Shown: positions 45,907 to 60,900, counted from the stretch's first letter. The stretch is 64,000 nt of DNA from Mycteria americana (GCF_035582795.1 NC_134366.1:138532756-138596755); one strand, 5' to 3'. The notes: generated by a model from the letters alone, not told the origin. Made by a program: numbers and translations.

Positions 45907-48900
45907 CCAAACACACTTTAAGCTCTTGGGCTGAGCTATTTAATGCTGCATAATTTACCCACTCCATATCTGTCTGAGAAACATCCCTTCGTGACATTTT
46001 TATGTAAATTTCAAAATGGAACATTCTCACATGAAAACAGATATGACTTATATTTTTAAAACTTTGAATGATGCAATTTAACTTACAGAAGAGCCACTAC
46101 AGCAAAATATACCTCTATGTGATGTGCATAGTACTGCCGATTAATATTCTACCTAGTAGGACTGTAATTGCATGCAGATGTCATCTTGAGGCAGATTGTT
46201 AGGTATTATCTCAGTTTTGAAAGTTTTCCAGCATAAGCTGTGCCCCTGAAGAAGTTACCAAAATTAAGGACAGACTGAGTCTATATCGGATCCTGTAGCC
46301 CCATTTCTACATCTCCCTCCTAATTTTTTTTATGTTTTTTGTCATTAATAAAAATAAATACTTCCATGATTCAGCAACAACAAATAAGCGGTCCAGAAGC
46401 AGAGCTGTGACACCATAATATTCTGGGGTAAACAGAACCATGCCTGATCGTTACTGTCACCTTTATATAACTATTTTCTTCTGTTGAGGTGTTTTGTGCT
46501 CTGAAAATCAGCCTCTGCAGAGAAAACTGCAGACTGTCTCAGAAAAGTGAGCTTCAGACCTTGACCAGCAAGCATCTGGCTCAGCTGGTGTTTGGGCGAC
46601 GTTCCAATGCCTGAAAGCATGCCCTATGTGCACAACTAGTTCTCAAACATGAATCAGCCGCTGACCTTGTGCCTGTGATTCCATTTCCAATGATACCAGC
46701 AAAGTACATACAAATAAATTAACCATTTTTGTGAACTTATTATTTGCAATACTTCCTGATAGCTTCCCCTAGGAGAGTCTCTGATATAACAGCATCCTTA
46801 AAGTGCCTTCTGCATTTTTATATTCACCATATTACAAAGAAGTTAAAGAACTTCCTTCTTATTTTAGATCACAGTAGTGATACTTTTGAATTTGAGAACT
46901 TAGATGAGGTTTATTAAGCTTGTTAAAAAGTACAGTAACGTCTTATTACAAAGGTCTCTGACTTTTCTTCTTATTTTATAAAACCGGACTGTATGAACTT
47001 ATTGAATTTATTTTTTTTTTTTTTTATATAAGTCCTCTGCCAGGTGAATTTGCTTATATGTGTGTATAGGAAATACATCACATCACATACACCTAATTCC
47101 TAACCATGAGATCAAAATTTTGTCTTGACTGTCTGTTCAAACAAAACTTACTTATGAGAAAAAAATGACCTTCCCAAGCTTAGGGGCATCATAAAATCTA
47201 AGGATTGAACCAAAACCGAACTTCAGTGACAGTTTCACAACAGTTTGCCCCAGAAGTCTGAAAAAATCACATAGATGAGTAAGTTGTTATATGGGTAGCT
47301 TTGCCAGCACCCACTGATCCTACAAAAAGGAAAGCTGGAAATGCAGTACAAAATAACAACACAGTTGATGAGACGTGATGGTGCTCAGATCACATATTCT
47401 ACTCTTGGTCAGGATGGGACTGAAGGAGGCTCCCTGTCCCCCACACAACAAACTCTAGCAATTTGGCAAACCTAGCAGCTTTCAAGTCTTGTATTTTTTT
47501 TTTTAAACAGATAAAAATATTTTAAGTATTTTCATGTAAAACCTGTAAAATGAAAGCTGGTTATTCCTTCAGAAAAAATTTTTTAAAATCCTAAACCTCT
47601 TTTGGAATTGTGTATGATCTGGAATTCATTCTACATTGCTTTTCCGTGAGCATATGAGAAGCCACTCACTAGTTCTGTGCACCTGTTTTCTGTGTGCTCT
47701 TCTACTGAAAACAAGGCAGAAGTTCCCTAGGGGAATCAGGCACAGATACAAGGCTGAGCTGGGGGAAAAAGTTTCAGGGTTTTAATTTACATGGGAAACA
47801 GGATGCTGCTTTTACAGAACTGCTGCTAACCACCAAGACACTCTCATTTACAATCATACTGTTACTGTATTGCCGGTAGCTTTGAAAGCAGATTTAAAGC
47901 CAGGTTAACTCTGGAAAGCCAAAAGGCTACAGTGGAAGAAACCAGCAGACCTTGCTTCAGAAAGAATATGCTAAAGATTTCAGATGCATGGAGACTTCCT
48001 TCTGACTCATGTGCTGCTGCTCTTAGTACCCCCCTACTTACAAAACCGAGTACATTAAATCCAAGCATCTTTCTCTGAGCAACATTAATAACAAGTGATA
48101 GTTTATGGATCTGTAGTGGTTTAACATTTCTAAGTAATAATTTGAGTTCATCTGAAAGTGGCACAGTGTTATTTTAATATAATCAGAATGGCTAAAAATA
48201 TTATCTACGCCCTATATTTTATAAAAAACCCACCAGCTTAAGGGGTAAATAGATGCAGCCATACTAGCCAACAGGAGAAAAAAACTGAAGTGGTGGCTTT
48301 TTATGCTATTTTCTTCAACATTCGTAGCTGATAAGACTCCGGTCTTGCTCGCTTTCCATTATTCTATGGCGGTAGACCAACACCTCGACACTGATTTGTA
48401 AGTTAATTAATAAAGTTAAGGAACAGCATCAGCTGGAAGTGACTCAATTAAAAGCCACAATTTCAAATTAAACTTGGGCATTCCTCTTAATCATAGGTCT
48501 TTCTATTAATCTTGTGGTTTTAGAAGAAGGCTCTGCTTCACACTTAGAAAAGCCTCTCTCGTGCCTTTTACCAAAAGGGCTGCTGGCAAGGAGCGCCCTG
48601 CATCAGCACAAGATCACACAATTGTTTAGCTTGGGAAAGACCTTTAAGATCATCGAGTCCAACCATAAACCTAACACTACCAAGACCACCACTACACCAT
48701 GTCCCTAAGCACCTCATCCAAACGTCTTTTAAATACCTCCAGGGATGGCGACTCAACCGCTTCCCTGGGCAGCCTGTTCCAATGCTTGACAACCCTTTCA
48801 GTGAAGTAAAATTTCCTAATATCCAGCCTAAACCTTCCCTGGCACAACTTGAGGCTGTTTCCTCTTGTCCTGTCAGCTGCTACTTGGGAGAAGAGACCGA

Positions 48901-51900
48901 CCCCCACCTTGCTATAACCTCCTTTCAGGTAGCTGTAGAGAGCGATAAGATGCATGCGCGCTCCACGCCACAGCCCCCGCCACAGCAGCAGCCCCTCTAA
49001 CAACAGCAGGGGACGTTCCGTTTCTTTTGAGGATGCCCCTTAAAACTCCTCGGAGGGCACGGATCCCCAGGCTGCTGCGTGACTGAGACACAACCGCCAC
49101 GTAAGGCGACTGAGACGCAACCGGCACGTAAGGCGACCGAGACACAACCTCCACGTAAGGCGACCGAGACACGACCTCCGGTTTGGGAGCGGGACGACCG
49201 CAGATGGCGCTGTGTCACCGCGCAAAGCGGAGGAGGCGGCGGCGGTGCCGGTTCCTCCCGGCCGGCCCCGGGGCACCGCGGCCGCCGCTCCGGGGCTTTG
49301 CGGGCTTTGCCTACGCGCGGGTGGAAGGCGGACTCACTGCTCTGTGAAATCCTCATTGCTGGTTTCTGCGTGGCCACAGCCGCGCCGGGGCTGCTGTCAC
49401 TGGTGAGCTGCATGAGGTCATTGATGATGGCTTGCTTGTCGACCGAGCCCGCTGGCGCGCCTGGGCGGCTATCTGGGAAAAGCTGCGGTAACTGGCTGTT
49501 CTGCAGGTCATCCAGAATCTCCTCCAAGTTGTCCAATTCACTGCCTGGCTGCAATAAAAAAAAACACACAAACCCACAGTACACGTCGCTGCTCGCCTGC
49601 TGTCGGCGTCCTGCTCGCGCCAAGCCAGGCAGCCCGCCACTGCTACGCCTGCACCGGCTTCGGATGCTTCCTGCAAGAAGCCCGATGTGGAGGAAGCTCA
49701 CAAAGCTGTTGAAAGGGGACTCTGCAGGCTTCCCTGGGCTCGTCTGCCTTGCATTTGGGGAGCCCGCTGTGGCACTGGCACCCCCTCAAAACCCCGGCAT
49801 CGGGATGCGCAAACAGCCATACCAGCTGTACCTCGGGCAAAGGGGCGATTCTCCCTGTGCGCTCTGGGACGGGTGTAGACAGCAGGGATAACTTGGCAGG
49901 GGAAGAGATCCAACAGTGATGAAAATGGGGGTTTATGTAGGTATAACCAATATTCCTTTCAGTACAGTCATATTTCTAGTCTCTTTATGACTTGATTAAA
50001 AGCATACGACGGAAAAGTTGCTTCATGGCTAAAACAATTCCCCATACGCATTTTCTTTGTTATATTCAAAACCTTAACACTGAATAACTCTATATAAGTT
50101 AACTGGCAAGAAATACGCATTTCAATGAAGTTCTATAAATTAAAACCTGTCAGCTAGTTACTAGGTCTAGGAATTTATTTTGCTCACAGCTTCCCAAATC
50201 AGTGAAAATAACTTCTCTAGAGTAAGAAAAAAAAAAAAGACATCGTTACATTCAATTCCATAGAAACTTACCATGAAATGAAGATGGGGAAAAAAGTTAA
50301 GTTCATCCTATACTAACATAAATACTGACCTGCATGTTTTTCTTAAAAATGTTGATTTTCACCAGTATTTTTTTTTGGTCTGTCTATAAACCCTCAGAAT
50401 TAAGATCTTTTTCTGACTGAAATTTGGAAATTATTACATGTATATTCTCCACTCCCAAACCTTTAAATAGGGTAAAACTCTTTTGGGTAATCATTACCAA
50501 CAGGCAGTCCAGTCTCAGTTACCACCAAGTTGCACAGGAAACCTTTCATGACAGTATTTATAACAAAAAACTACTCAAAATCAGTGCCTTCATTAGGAAA
50601 TGTGCAATGACGGAAGAGAGGCAGAGAGTGAGCAGCCAGCCATGAAGGATGGGGAACTGAGAAACACCACCACAAACATGCACACAACTGAAATACAATT
50701 CTTCCTGTTCTTTTTTGTCCTACCGTCGCATTGTGAACTTGTTACTTACTGAGAGCAAGCTTATGCCGCAGACCACAGGATAACGTAGAAATACCTGAGA
50801 TGGCTTTAAACTACCTGCCGAGGCTCTCACAGCCTAGCTAGGAAGCACTGCACGTTAGTCCGACCTAAACTCCTGCTGCCACAGCTAACCTGCTCCTGGG
50901 AAGCCCAGCTATTTTATTCAAAGGTAGCTAAGATGCCTCAAGGTTACATCTCTACATACCCTTTTTGGATGATTGGCTGTAGATAAACACGGTATTACTC
51001 TTTACTCCTTCCACATCACCTCCGAGTCTTACAGACTGGAACATATGGTGCAGAAGAGGAAAGAGTTTACTCGGTTAAAAGGCAGCATGTGGGTGACCTG
51101 GAGGCTGGTGTTACTGGCAAAATGGTAGGAAATCACAGAATCAGAGGACTGGAAGAAATTTAAAGCCTCAAGGCAAAATCAGTGTATGCCATTCCCTAAA
51201 GAAGTTCATACAGCCTCTTGTTAAAGACATCCAGTGACAGAAAATCCACAGCTTCCCGGGGGAATTGGTTTCAGCACTCTGCCATCCTTACTATTTGAGT
51301 TTTCTTCCTCAGTGTCAATGCAAAATCTCCCTCACTGAAATTTAGGCCCTTCCTTCCTGTCATATTTTGAATCTGGAGAACAAAATTGTATTCCCCTTTC
51401 TTTTTCTAACCTTTTCTGTATTTGAAAACGTGCATTTTTGGGTTTTAAGCTGAAGTTAATCAACAATCTCAGCTTGTTGAACTTTCTTCAGCATATAATC
51501 TGTTTTCTAGACTTCTCATTACTCTTGTTGCTCCTGTGGACTGTCTTCAGTTGATCCACACTTTTGCTGAAGTACCGTGTCCAGAACAGGACTTAAGACA
51601 AAGCCTTACAACTGCTGAGTATAGCAGAAAATTTACTCTACACATAGTACGCTCTGATGGCATATTCCAGAAAAGCCTGTGATTTTTTTAATTACATGAC
51701 ATTACTGACTCTCACTCATCCTGTGCTCACTATGATCCCTAGACACAGCTCTGAAAAAGTCCTATCTAGCCAGTTGTCCCCTCGTTTTTTTTTTTTTTTA
51801 AAGTCTGTGATGTTATTCTTGACTAATTATAATAATTAGCATTTGTTCATCTTGAATGTTCTCTTAAGATTTTCCCTCCATATCTCCTGGTTGCAGCTGA

Positions 51901-54900
51901 ATGTGAATTCTGTCCTCCAGTGTATTTGCAGACATTCAAGTGTCACACGCAGCTTTACCAAGCATACGCTCTATTCTCTCATTGGGTCATTTAGGTTAAC
52001 TAAAACACTGAGCAGCTCTAGATGCTGCACGAGCTCCTGTAGCACCTCCATTTTGACAGTGAATCCTTAAATAACTACTTTGTGTGTAAGGATTTCCAAA
52101 CAGCTTCCTACCCATTCGCAGCAGTTTCGTCTTGACCATGCATCTCTAATCTGCTTACGAGAATGCCATGCGTAAGACTGCCAAAGAGCCTTACTTAAAA
52201 CAAGACACATGGCATACGCTCCTTCCCTTATGCCAAAAAGCCCACTGCCCTCTTGCAGAAGGCAAACAGGTTGGTCCGACATTACCTGCTCTTGACAAAT
52301 CCCCCTGCTGACTCGCTGCCTTCCAGGCACTTTACAAGCAGTTGGGTGGACACAGCACACCAACAGAAAACACAGAGCCAGGAGGAATCAAATGTGATTA
52401 TAGGAAGCCTAAATCATTGTGCGGACAGGTGATAAGCAGAAAAGTTGCTCCGAGAGACAGTTGTGAGCAATGTTTATAGGAGCTGCCTTTTGAGCACTGG
52501 GAGATCTGGTACAAGAAGACTGCAAGAGCCAGTAGAGGAGACTTGATGTAGAGTATCATAAATTATAGAAGGATGATTCAGTACTTTTTGGGAGAATTAA
52601 GACATATGGCCTTCATTAAACATATTTGAGCCAACAGTGAAGGGAAGTTTTATATGTTGCAGGGTTTTTTTTGTTTGGTTTTGTGCAGGACTTTGTGTCT
52701 TTTTTGCTTTTTGTTGTTGTTGTTGTTTTTAACATTCTGGCTACTGCAATTCTTTGTTTCAACATCAGATGTAAAAAAATAACCAAACCCAAAACAAAGC
52801 CAGAGAAGAACATATTGATCCAAATGTGTCAGAAAACTGCACTCCCCAAGATGCTTTTAATTCCTCTCAGGAAGTGGCAAAGAAAGGCCAAATACAACAG
52901 ATGTATTATAACACCACAAATACATAACCTTCCTTTGTTTTTGCTTAACATAATCAATATCAAACATTTTATCTTTATTTTTTGATGAGATGAGGGTTCT
53001 CAACTGCTGCAAAAGCTCCAAAATAGATTTAGAATTAACACCAAGCTATGATGTTTGCCTAAGTCCTTCCAGACTCACCCTCAATGGCACCATATGCGCA
53101 GAAACTAGCATTAAAATATTTACTTGGTTAGTTTCATGGGATTTTTCTTGAATTTATATTCTATATTTATTTTGTTAATGGTCTAAATTGAACTTTATGT
53201 AAATAGAAGGCACACCCTAACCTCTGTGTAAAGCAATTATTTGTCATGAATTAAAAAAAAAAAAAAAAGCCTGATAAAGTGCTAAGCATCACAAGAAAGT
53301 TCTCCTGCACATATTTTCACTATCTGGAAGCAACACAATTATAACAATCTCCACAGAACTGGGACACTAAGTACCAGAAAATATAAGACAAATTGTGCTT
53401 AGAAATATTTTTGCATTTGAAAAAGTACCTACTTTCAAAGTACTTATCACCATCATGTAGAGAAAGGTAGATTAAAGTGTTAATTGCTTACTGAAAGGCA
53501 GTTACACCTCAAGGTGAGGTTTGGCGTACAAAAGTTTCTATGTCAAAGTCTAGCTTCCATGGATTGTAAAGGACTGGATAAGATCCTAAACTCCCTGGAG
53601 ATCTCTTTTGCACCACGGGCAATGCCCGTGGCTTGCACTGAGACCCTGTATTCTAGACTTCATACATGTATACGTTTCCTTTATGACGACGTATGACAGA
53701 GGCATCTGGGCTTTCTTCCTTTCAAGCCCGATGTCTTTTGGTGGGGACACAACTTGAAACTATACCTGCCTTATATAAACCCCAAGTTAGCTCATTAGCG
53801 ACTTCTGTAGCATGGGCAAAACATTTGACCACAGAAGGTAAACAAAACCAAATCCCTGCTCCAAACTGGCCATAAATTAAAGGATTATAAAAAGAAGGAA
53901 AAAAGTAAATCTGAAGTGGAATCAATATAGTCTTTTTCTCCCTGGTAACTGCATTGAACAAACAATTGGCTAGAAATCCCATTATATTATCAGGCTAATC
54001 TACTACTAACTTCTGGAAACAGAACTCTAATTGAAAGCCATTCAGCAAATGGAATCCCCATTCTAAGTTTTTGATAGAATTTCAAGAAGAAACCAATGTC
54101 CTTCATGAATTTAATGGATTCTGGACATCAAGAAATAGGTTTTTGGAAGATGAGGGGCATGTGTAAAGAAAATATTTTATATTTTAGAAGATACTGGTTT
54201 CCACATAAAGCAAGAGGACAGCAGAGTTGACAAAGTGCGTGAGGAACACCAGAACAGTTTCTGAGTTTTAGGACAAAAAGGTACATGCTTAAGATGATTT
54301 CTGGAACGGCACTGGTGGAGACTGTGGCATTGCAAAGTCCCTGTCAGACAAACAGGCTGTCTGTATTGTCTGCTGGCTAAAAAAGAGGAGAGTACACTTA
54401 TGGAGAGAAGGCTTTTACTCTGCACTAGGCCAAGTTCTTTCTCAGAGAATAAGCCACTTCAAATTTCTACATCTTAGTTTCTCAGTCTGTAATATGAACA
54501 TAATAATCCACACCCAATTTTATGGAAGAGTTTGGCAGTGCAAAACAATATGGCTAAACAAAATGTTTCTTCAGCAAGGCAATACCTGACCACTGTTCAG
54601 CACACAACGTTTCTCTGACATCCCCCTGCACTTTCACTCGCCTTCCCCCGAGCTGTTAGCCGGTCCTTGTCAGATTTGACCATCTGCCGACCACTACACG
54701 GGCTGCTCCCGACCAGCAGCAGCGTGTGCTGGCTGCAGCCAGAAGCATGACGAGGGTTTTTTTGAGAGACAGCACAAGCAGTGGGGCACAGGGAAGGAGG
54801 GTGCGGGATGAAGTCCCACCATGGCAGCTCCACAGTTGCTGGTGGACCAGCAGGGACACGTAGGCTTACTGCTGAGGGATGCCCTATAAAACACATCTGT

Positions 54901-57900
54901 AGCAAATCAGGACTCGTGTTTCCACTGCCTTCCCTTTTCAATAGTGGGGAACGATATGAGCACTCGTGGTGCTTGATGGCAACAGTCCTACGACTGTTGG
55001 TGCTGTAGGAAAAGCTCCGCTGAGCCTCCCCAGCAGGTCTCTCTTTCATCCTCTCCCACACAGCTGCCTTAACTGGAATAGCAATCAGCCTAATACAGCT
55101 TGATAACCATCATCCCACCAAGGAAGGGAAAAAGCTATGGCGGCACTGGAAATATTCTCTGCCATTTGAGAAAGGCTTCCTGTCAGTTGCTGCTCTCTGC
55201 AGAAGTGTATGTTTAAACACACTACCTAGAAGACTGCTATTTTTAGTACAGTGGTGCACTTCAAAGCATTTCCTGCTCAGAAAGTCACACCAAAAGTAAA
55301 AGGAGAAAACGTAATGGCTCTGCTGCCTCCCAACACCCCGATCCCCCTTGCAGAGGCCATCCCACTGCCGCTCCGCTGCAGTTTCCAGAGAAACTGCACA
55401 CTCCAGTGACTAATTACTTAAAAATACAACATTCCTCGGGGAGGAGAAGTTTTAAATAAACCTGCAAAATAGGTAACACAAGCACACGGCTAATTTTTAC
55501 ATACGGGAGGAAGAAGGGGCGGGGGGGAAGGACGCAGGAGGATGGAAGAATTTAGCACAAGAATCTGTGTTCTAGTCTTGTACTAAATAGTTCCAGCTTT
55601 GATCTAAATTTAGGCAATGAGCACTTCCTGTGGGAGACGGTCTTCCAAAGCTGAAGAGTTTTTGATGCTAAATATTTTCAGTGATTTTATAATTGGGGTA
55701 AAGTGGTTATTTGTTTAAAGGCCTGGCCTTCAGCTAGATAAACGCTTACATTATTTTATATTCCCCACCATTTCCTCTCCTACTCCACGTTGGACTTGTC
55801 CTGTTTATTCAGCTCCAGGTTTCACTGCATTTTAAGTAGGTTTTAAAACTCTATTTACAACCAATGGGAGCAACAAAAGCCCTTCTGTCATTATCCAGCA
55901 GCCTTCCATCACAGCTGCGGGACTGGCTTCCCCTTGCCTAGGTGCTGAGGAAGCCCCAGCACTTCAGCCCTTACCACTTTATCACGACTCCTGCACTGCT
56001 TCGTGGTTTTCTGAACAGCCCCAACTCCTGGACCTTCCCGTACCTCCGCTTCCCTCTCTCGTGGGAGACGATCTCCGTCTTCAAATTTTAAGAAAAGGCA
56101 ATACATCCATAGGCCATACTCCAACCCCCTCAAATCCCTCCCCTGACCTCTGAAACACAAAGCCTAAAAATAAAAAATGAACAGACTAGTCACTTACAAA
56201 GTTCATAATATTGGGGACCTGATTTTCAAATGCTTGAGGTTGGCAATGCTCTTAGACACCGAAGTCTTCTTTCTTTGAAGTCAGTCTTACATGTTTACAT
56301 TTAGGTTGAGAGGCAACTTGCCTATCTTTAGTCGTTAAAAAGTAAGGCAGCTAGTTTAAACTAGCCATCTAGGCTACCACTAGTCAAGGGGAACATCACT
56401 AGAGAGCAGCTTACCTTCCCTATTTTAGACACACGTTAGGATAAGATAAGAAAAATCCTGGAGTATTTTTCTATTTTTCTGTCAATGATAAAAGGAGCTC
56501 GTAGGACTACCTTGGACTGGACAGCTAACTTCTGGAGGGGACAAAAGCTGCTCTTTGTGAATGGGTTCACAAGCTAAGCTGTTTCTTGTCTACTCCACAG
56601 AGATCATGCAAAAGGAAATTTTAATTCTTTTAGAAATTTAATTCTTGGGGAGTAACCCATCTGAAGGCCATGATTTTGATCTACTTAGACAGACATAATT
56701 TTTTTGGTGATTACCAAATTCTACGTTCTTGTCCAGTATCAAATACTGAGGACTGAAGGATCTCTGCCTTCAATCCAGTATTGACTTCAATGAGTAGGAT
56801 CTGGATTAGGAATTGTAATCTATTAGATATTTTTACAATAGTTTATTCTTGCCAGTTTAGCTGTGAATTGCTTGATATCTGTGTTTTTCTAGCTTAACAA
56901 AGCATAAGTTCTCACGGAGAATCTAAGCCCTCCCTCTACAGGCACTGCAAAATAGTAGCTATATTCAGAACTAAACTAACATCCAGCCTTGAGGATTAAT
57001 CCCTGTAGAAATTAGTGTAATTTGGCTCAGTTTCCCCCTAAAGCATGGGAAGGATTGAAAAACCACAATTGCTTCTACATAATGGCAATAGCCGTCAAAT
57101 TCTGTTGAAACACAAGAAGTGAAGTAACCTTAGGAGACACTTGGATAACTGAGATTTTAACAATGCTGCGTCCACAATGTAGTGGCATGTTTGGCCTCTA
57201 CGTTTTGTGGTTATAACACTGTTGAAAGAACTGTCTACTGGTTAGAGACTGCCAAAAAGGACAAAGTAGAAAAAAAAATCCAATGCTATGACTTAGGGCT
57301 AAGAAAATGTTGTCTATCCCTCCTCAGCCTCAAAATACAATATAGAAAATACAAAAAATTATGTATTTATATACACACAATAATAAAAAATACAATAGAT
57401 TCACAAAAATAAAACAAGCTCAAACCCAGTCTGCACATTAAAAATACACAATATTTTAAAAGTGAAGGACATGGCTGTGAATGAGAGTCATGAACATTTG
57501 CACACTGTATGATCTGATCATGATTTACAAACTAAGGCTTCATGCACAGGGCACTGCCTAGGGATTAATGACCAGCTGGGAGAGTTGATAGTGTAGGACA
57601 AAGCTAAGGATCATTAACTCCAGCTAGTTATAAACTCCCCAGAAAATGCCTTATACTAAAATTGATATTGTAATTACCCATTTTATAAATAAAACAAACA
57701 GTAATACTGAAGTAGCAAATTGCTTTTGCTGCATCCCTTTTTCTTGCAAAGCTCTGAAAACTGGAGCATTCCGGGTGATGTGAACCTGGTGCTTTTTGAA
57801 AGTGAATTCTGCATGAAGGCCTGTGAAATAACACTTTTTAGCATAGGCCCTAACAACATATAGTTTATTAATACGTTGGGCAGCAGAGCAACAAGCAATT

Positions 57901-60900
57901 GTGCATAGAACGCAAAGAAATTCTGAATGGAAAATTCAATGCAGATAACCTTGCACAGGAAGACATGATCTCTGTGCTGAACAATTAATCATCCATGGGA
58001 ACTTGGGGAATATAGAATATAGAAACTTCTTAAGTAAAAAACAAACAAAAAAACAAAAACAAAAAAAACCCAAACCAACAACAAACCCCCCTTAATTGGC
58101 ACAGAAGCGAGGGAAGTCTATTTGCCTTGATTTTAATTTGTGGATCAAGTATAGCACAAAGACCAGTAATGCAAAGCTGGTATCAGTCATTTCAAATAAC
58201 TCCTGTCCTTGAGCATGAACCTGCTTTACATGGGAGAAGTGTAGTTGCTGTGCTGGACTAGGTCAAGAGCCCATCTAGCCCACAGCAGCTCAACAACAGC
58301 CTATGGGAAAAGCTGTCAATAAATTAGCATTAACCAACAGTGAGCAGTATTTTCTTTTCGTCTGACTACCATCTGGGAAAGTTCCCCAGCGTTCAGTCCC
58401 TGTGCTATCCATCTCCTCCCAGGCAGAGTCTGTTCTTTGAGACAGAGTGATGATCACACTTAGTAACACCAACTGGAAAACTGAGTGAAGACTGGATTTC
58501 AAAAGACATGTAATAGCCTCTTCAAGTGACACGAAATCACTCTTAGGGGATGTCTGGAAAAAATTAAGATGGCAGGAATGCAGGCCTAGAACATCTCATT
58601 CACACGTAATGCAAAGATTTGCTTACCTGTTCATTAGGCTCAAAGCTTATCTCTTCTTTTTCCGTCCTCATAGCTATTAACTTTGTGCTACCGGAAGGGT
58701 CTGTCTTACTGTCCAACCGCTCCAGTTTTGGGGGTATGTCTGGTAAACCAATATCTTTAGTATCATCTTTATCTAGCAAGTAGCGAAGTAGTGCATTATT
58801 ATTCTTCTTAGGACTCGCTGGCTCCTGTTTAACAGTCACCTCTGAACCAGGAGCTGTGCTACTGGACTCCTGGTTCAGTTCTTTGCCTGTGGCCTCTGCT
58901 GTGAGCTTGGCCAAATCTACAGGAGAACTACTGTCCTGCAATAGTCTGTGCAAAATTTTATGCTTCTCCTTGAGCGAGGTTCCATGTGCCGAACCAGACC
59001 CAGGCAACCCTCCCGTGGAGTCCTTGCTAACGTCTCCCATGGTACTGGACAAAGGCGAAGGCTCCATCTGATCCGATTTGGTGGTCAGCAATTGTAAGAG
59101 CTTTGTCTGGCTTTTTCCATCATGCAGTTTATTCTGTCCATCAGGTCTCTCACCACTGACAACCGGTGGCATGTTGCTATCACTGTTATCTTTCTGTTCT
59201 CCTGAATGGCAGCTGCTCTCTGCTTGTCCAGTTGTACCTTCCGATTGCTCCCCGTATAGTCCAAAGCAGTCTTTAGAGTCCAGGCTTCCCATCTTGCTTA
59301 GCTGGGGAGGATTCATATTCACAGGGGAATTTTGTAAATTTCCCATTTTTAGGTCAGGTGAAGCCAACGACGATCCTAGAGAAACGCCGTGGCCCTCGCT
59401 GAGGGCCTGAAGTGCGTTCAGGGAACTGTTGGTGTAGTTATGGCTATTTCCTGTGCTGCTGCAGACTCCCACGGGTGAATGCAAGCTTCCTGCAGGGGAG
59501 AACTGACTGGGTGGGATGCGAGGACTTCCTGCCACTCCAGGGCTCACACGATGCCTTGGGGAAAGCATAGAGTTTGGCTGCCCTGGGTTCATGCCGGGGC
59601 TGCTTTGTGAGGGGCTATTCATTTTTAGTGCATAGTTACTACCCTGAGGAGTGGATGCTTGTATGCTTGACACATGGTTCATTCCCCCTGAACCGCCAAA
59701 CCTGCCTGCTGGCATGCCCATTTGTTCCTTTGGGCCATTTATGGCAAAATTTATATTGCTACTGATGGTCATATCCTGACCTGGGTTCCCACTGCACATG
59801 GCCTGATGGGCAGGGCTGCTGGAGCTAATCGGGTTCAATATCTTCCCCATTCCTTGTCCAGTCAAATCCTGATTCATTCCACAGACGTTCTGCTCTCTAT
59901 GTGGCAAGGGGAAGAAAAACAACCCATTAGCTAAAATGACAGTGGCCAACTTGCAATTACATTACAGAAAAAGAAGCAAAACCCCAAACCTCGCTTTAAA
60001 ATAACACAACAAACCTACAATTAAAAACAAATTGACAATTTGACAGAAGTGATATGCAACTCCCAACATGGCTGCACATTAACAGTATGGTTTTTCAGTA
60101 CCTCATTAACAAATCACTGGAAGAGAGGAAAAACAAAATTATACTTCATTTAAATGTCATTAGAAATGCAGATAGGTTACAATTTCAGACTCTCTCCCTT
60201 TAATGTATATCTTTTCCCTACAATTCTGCAATAGCTAACTTCTAGAACTGAGAGAAATCTCATCTGAAACATTATGACCCAAACAAATACATGTTTTACA
60301 AGACAGCTGTGGACAGCTGTTTGCTGGAGTTTTGAATTTCTGAATTAGCCCCCCCACAAGCCCGGAGTGGGCTATTTGCCCACCAAGTTCATAGTGAAAG
60401 GAAAGTCGAAAAAGTTGCATTTCTATGCTGCCAGAATATTTCGATACTGCTCCAAAAAAGCTTGTGAGCCAAGAGAACTACTGGATACTACTTCAGAATG
60501 GGAACAGACTGTTAGCAATCCAGTCCTGCATGGGTGTTTAGGAACAGAGGAGAAGAAAGAAAAAAGCCACACACATAGGAGCTGAAACTCATATTTTAGA
60601 GTTGTAGGCTATAAGACAGAGGAAACAGAAGAGACACAGAGAAAAAGCTCTTGTGAGAGCACCTGGAGATCACTTCTCTTTTCCTCAGTAGATTTTAATT
60701 AGTTTATGGGAGGATGCAATATACTTTTTACTTCTGTGCTAAAACTTAAATCAGAAAAATCAGACATATTCCCAAATGCTAAAAGCTATAAAAGAGACAG
60801 AGTCAAGTAGATTAGGAAGAAAAAAATTAGGTTCTGAGAAAAATCAAATCAACTCTGGACTTTCAAAAGCAAATACTAATGGAACATTCCTAGTATGTAT

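Larger units (their letters stand above)
45818..49337 (-). other. NCOA2 intron E3-E4
   Basis: A 3.5-kb intron. Next to E3 it holds a CpG-rich island with a 27-bp minisatellite, then a minus-oriented CR1 copy (48605-48945). The remainder is AT-rich, including an A run at 45875-45902. Confidence 0.75.
49000..49350. promoter_or_regulatory. CpG-rich island abutting the NCOA2 E3 donor
   Basis: Strongly CpG-rich sequence (core about 49180-49330) with GC boxes ends at the E3 splice donor. Exon E3 itself is also GC-richer than neighbouring exons. It could have promoter or insulator activity; this is not demonstrated. Confidence 0.6.
49549..58626 (-). other. NCOA2 intron E2-E3
   Basis: This 9.1-kb intron is the longest in the window. 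It contains an old CR1 at 51125-52340, a TTG repeat at 52711-52730, an A/C low-complexity stretch at 58030-58085 and a possible ancient repeat at 58235-58300. A 154-codon minus-strand open frame at 54597-55061 has no recognisable homology. The remainder is unremarkable. Confidence 0.75.

Noticed and set aside
48692-49003. 103-codon minus-strand frame as a host gene
   Set aside because: It is the CR1 ORF2 C-terminus fused to GC-rich flank, so it is annotated as a LINE fragment.
49079-49891. 270-codon plus-strand frame starting with TETQPPRKA repeats as a possible gene
   Set aside because: It runs antisense through NCOA2 exon E3, and its start lies in a minisatellite. There is no homologue or start context to support it. 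The repeat itself is reported as a finding.
54597-55061. 154-codon minus-strand frame in an NCOA2 intron
   Set aside because: No recognisable domain. Other frames overlap it on both strands, and local composition is moderately GC-rich. It is probably chance.
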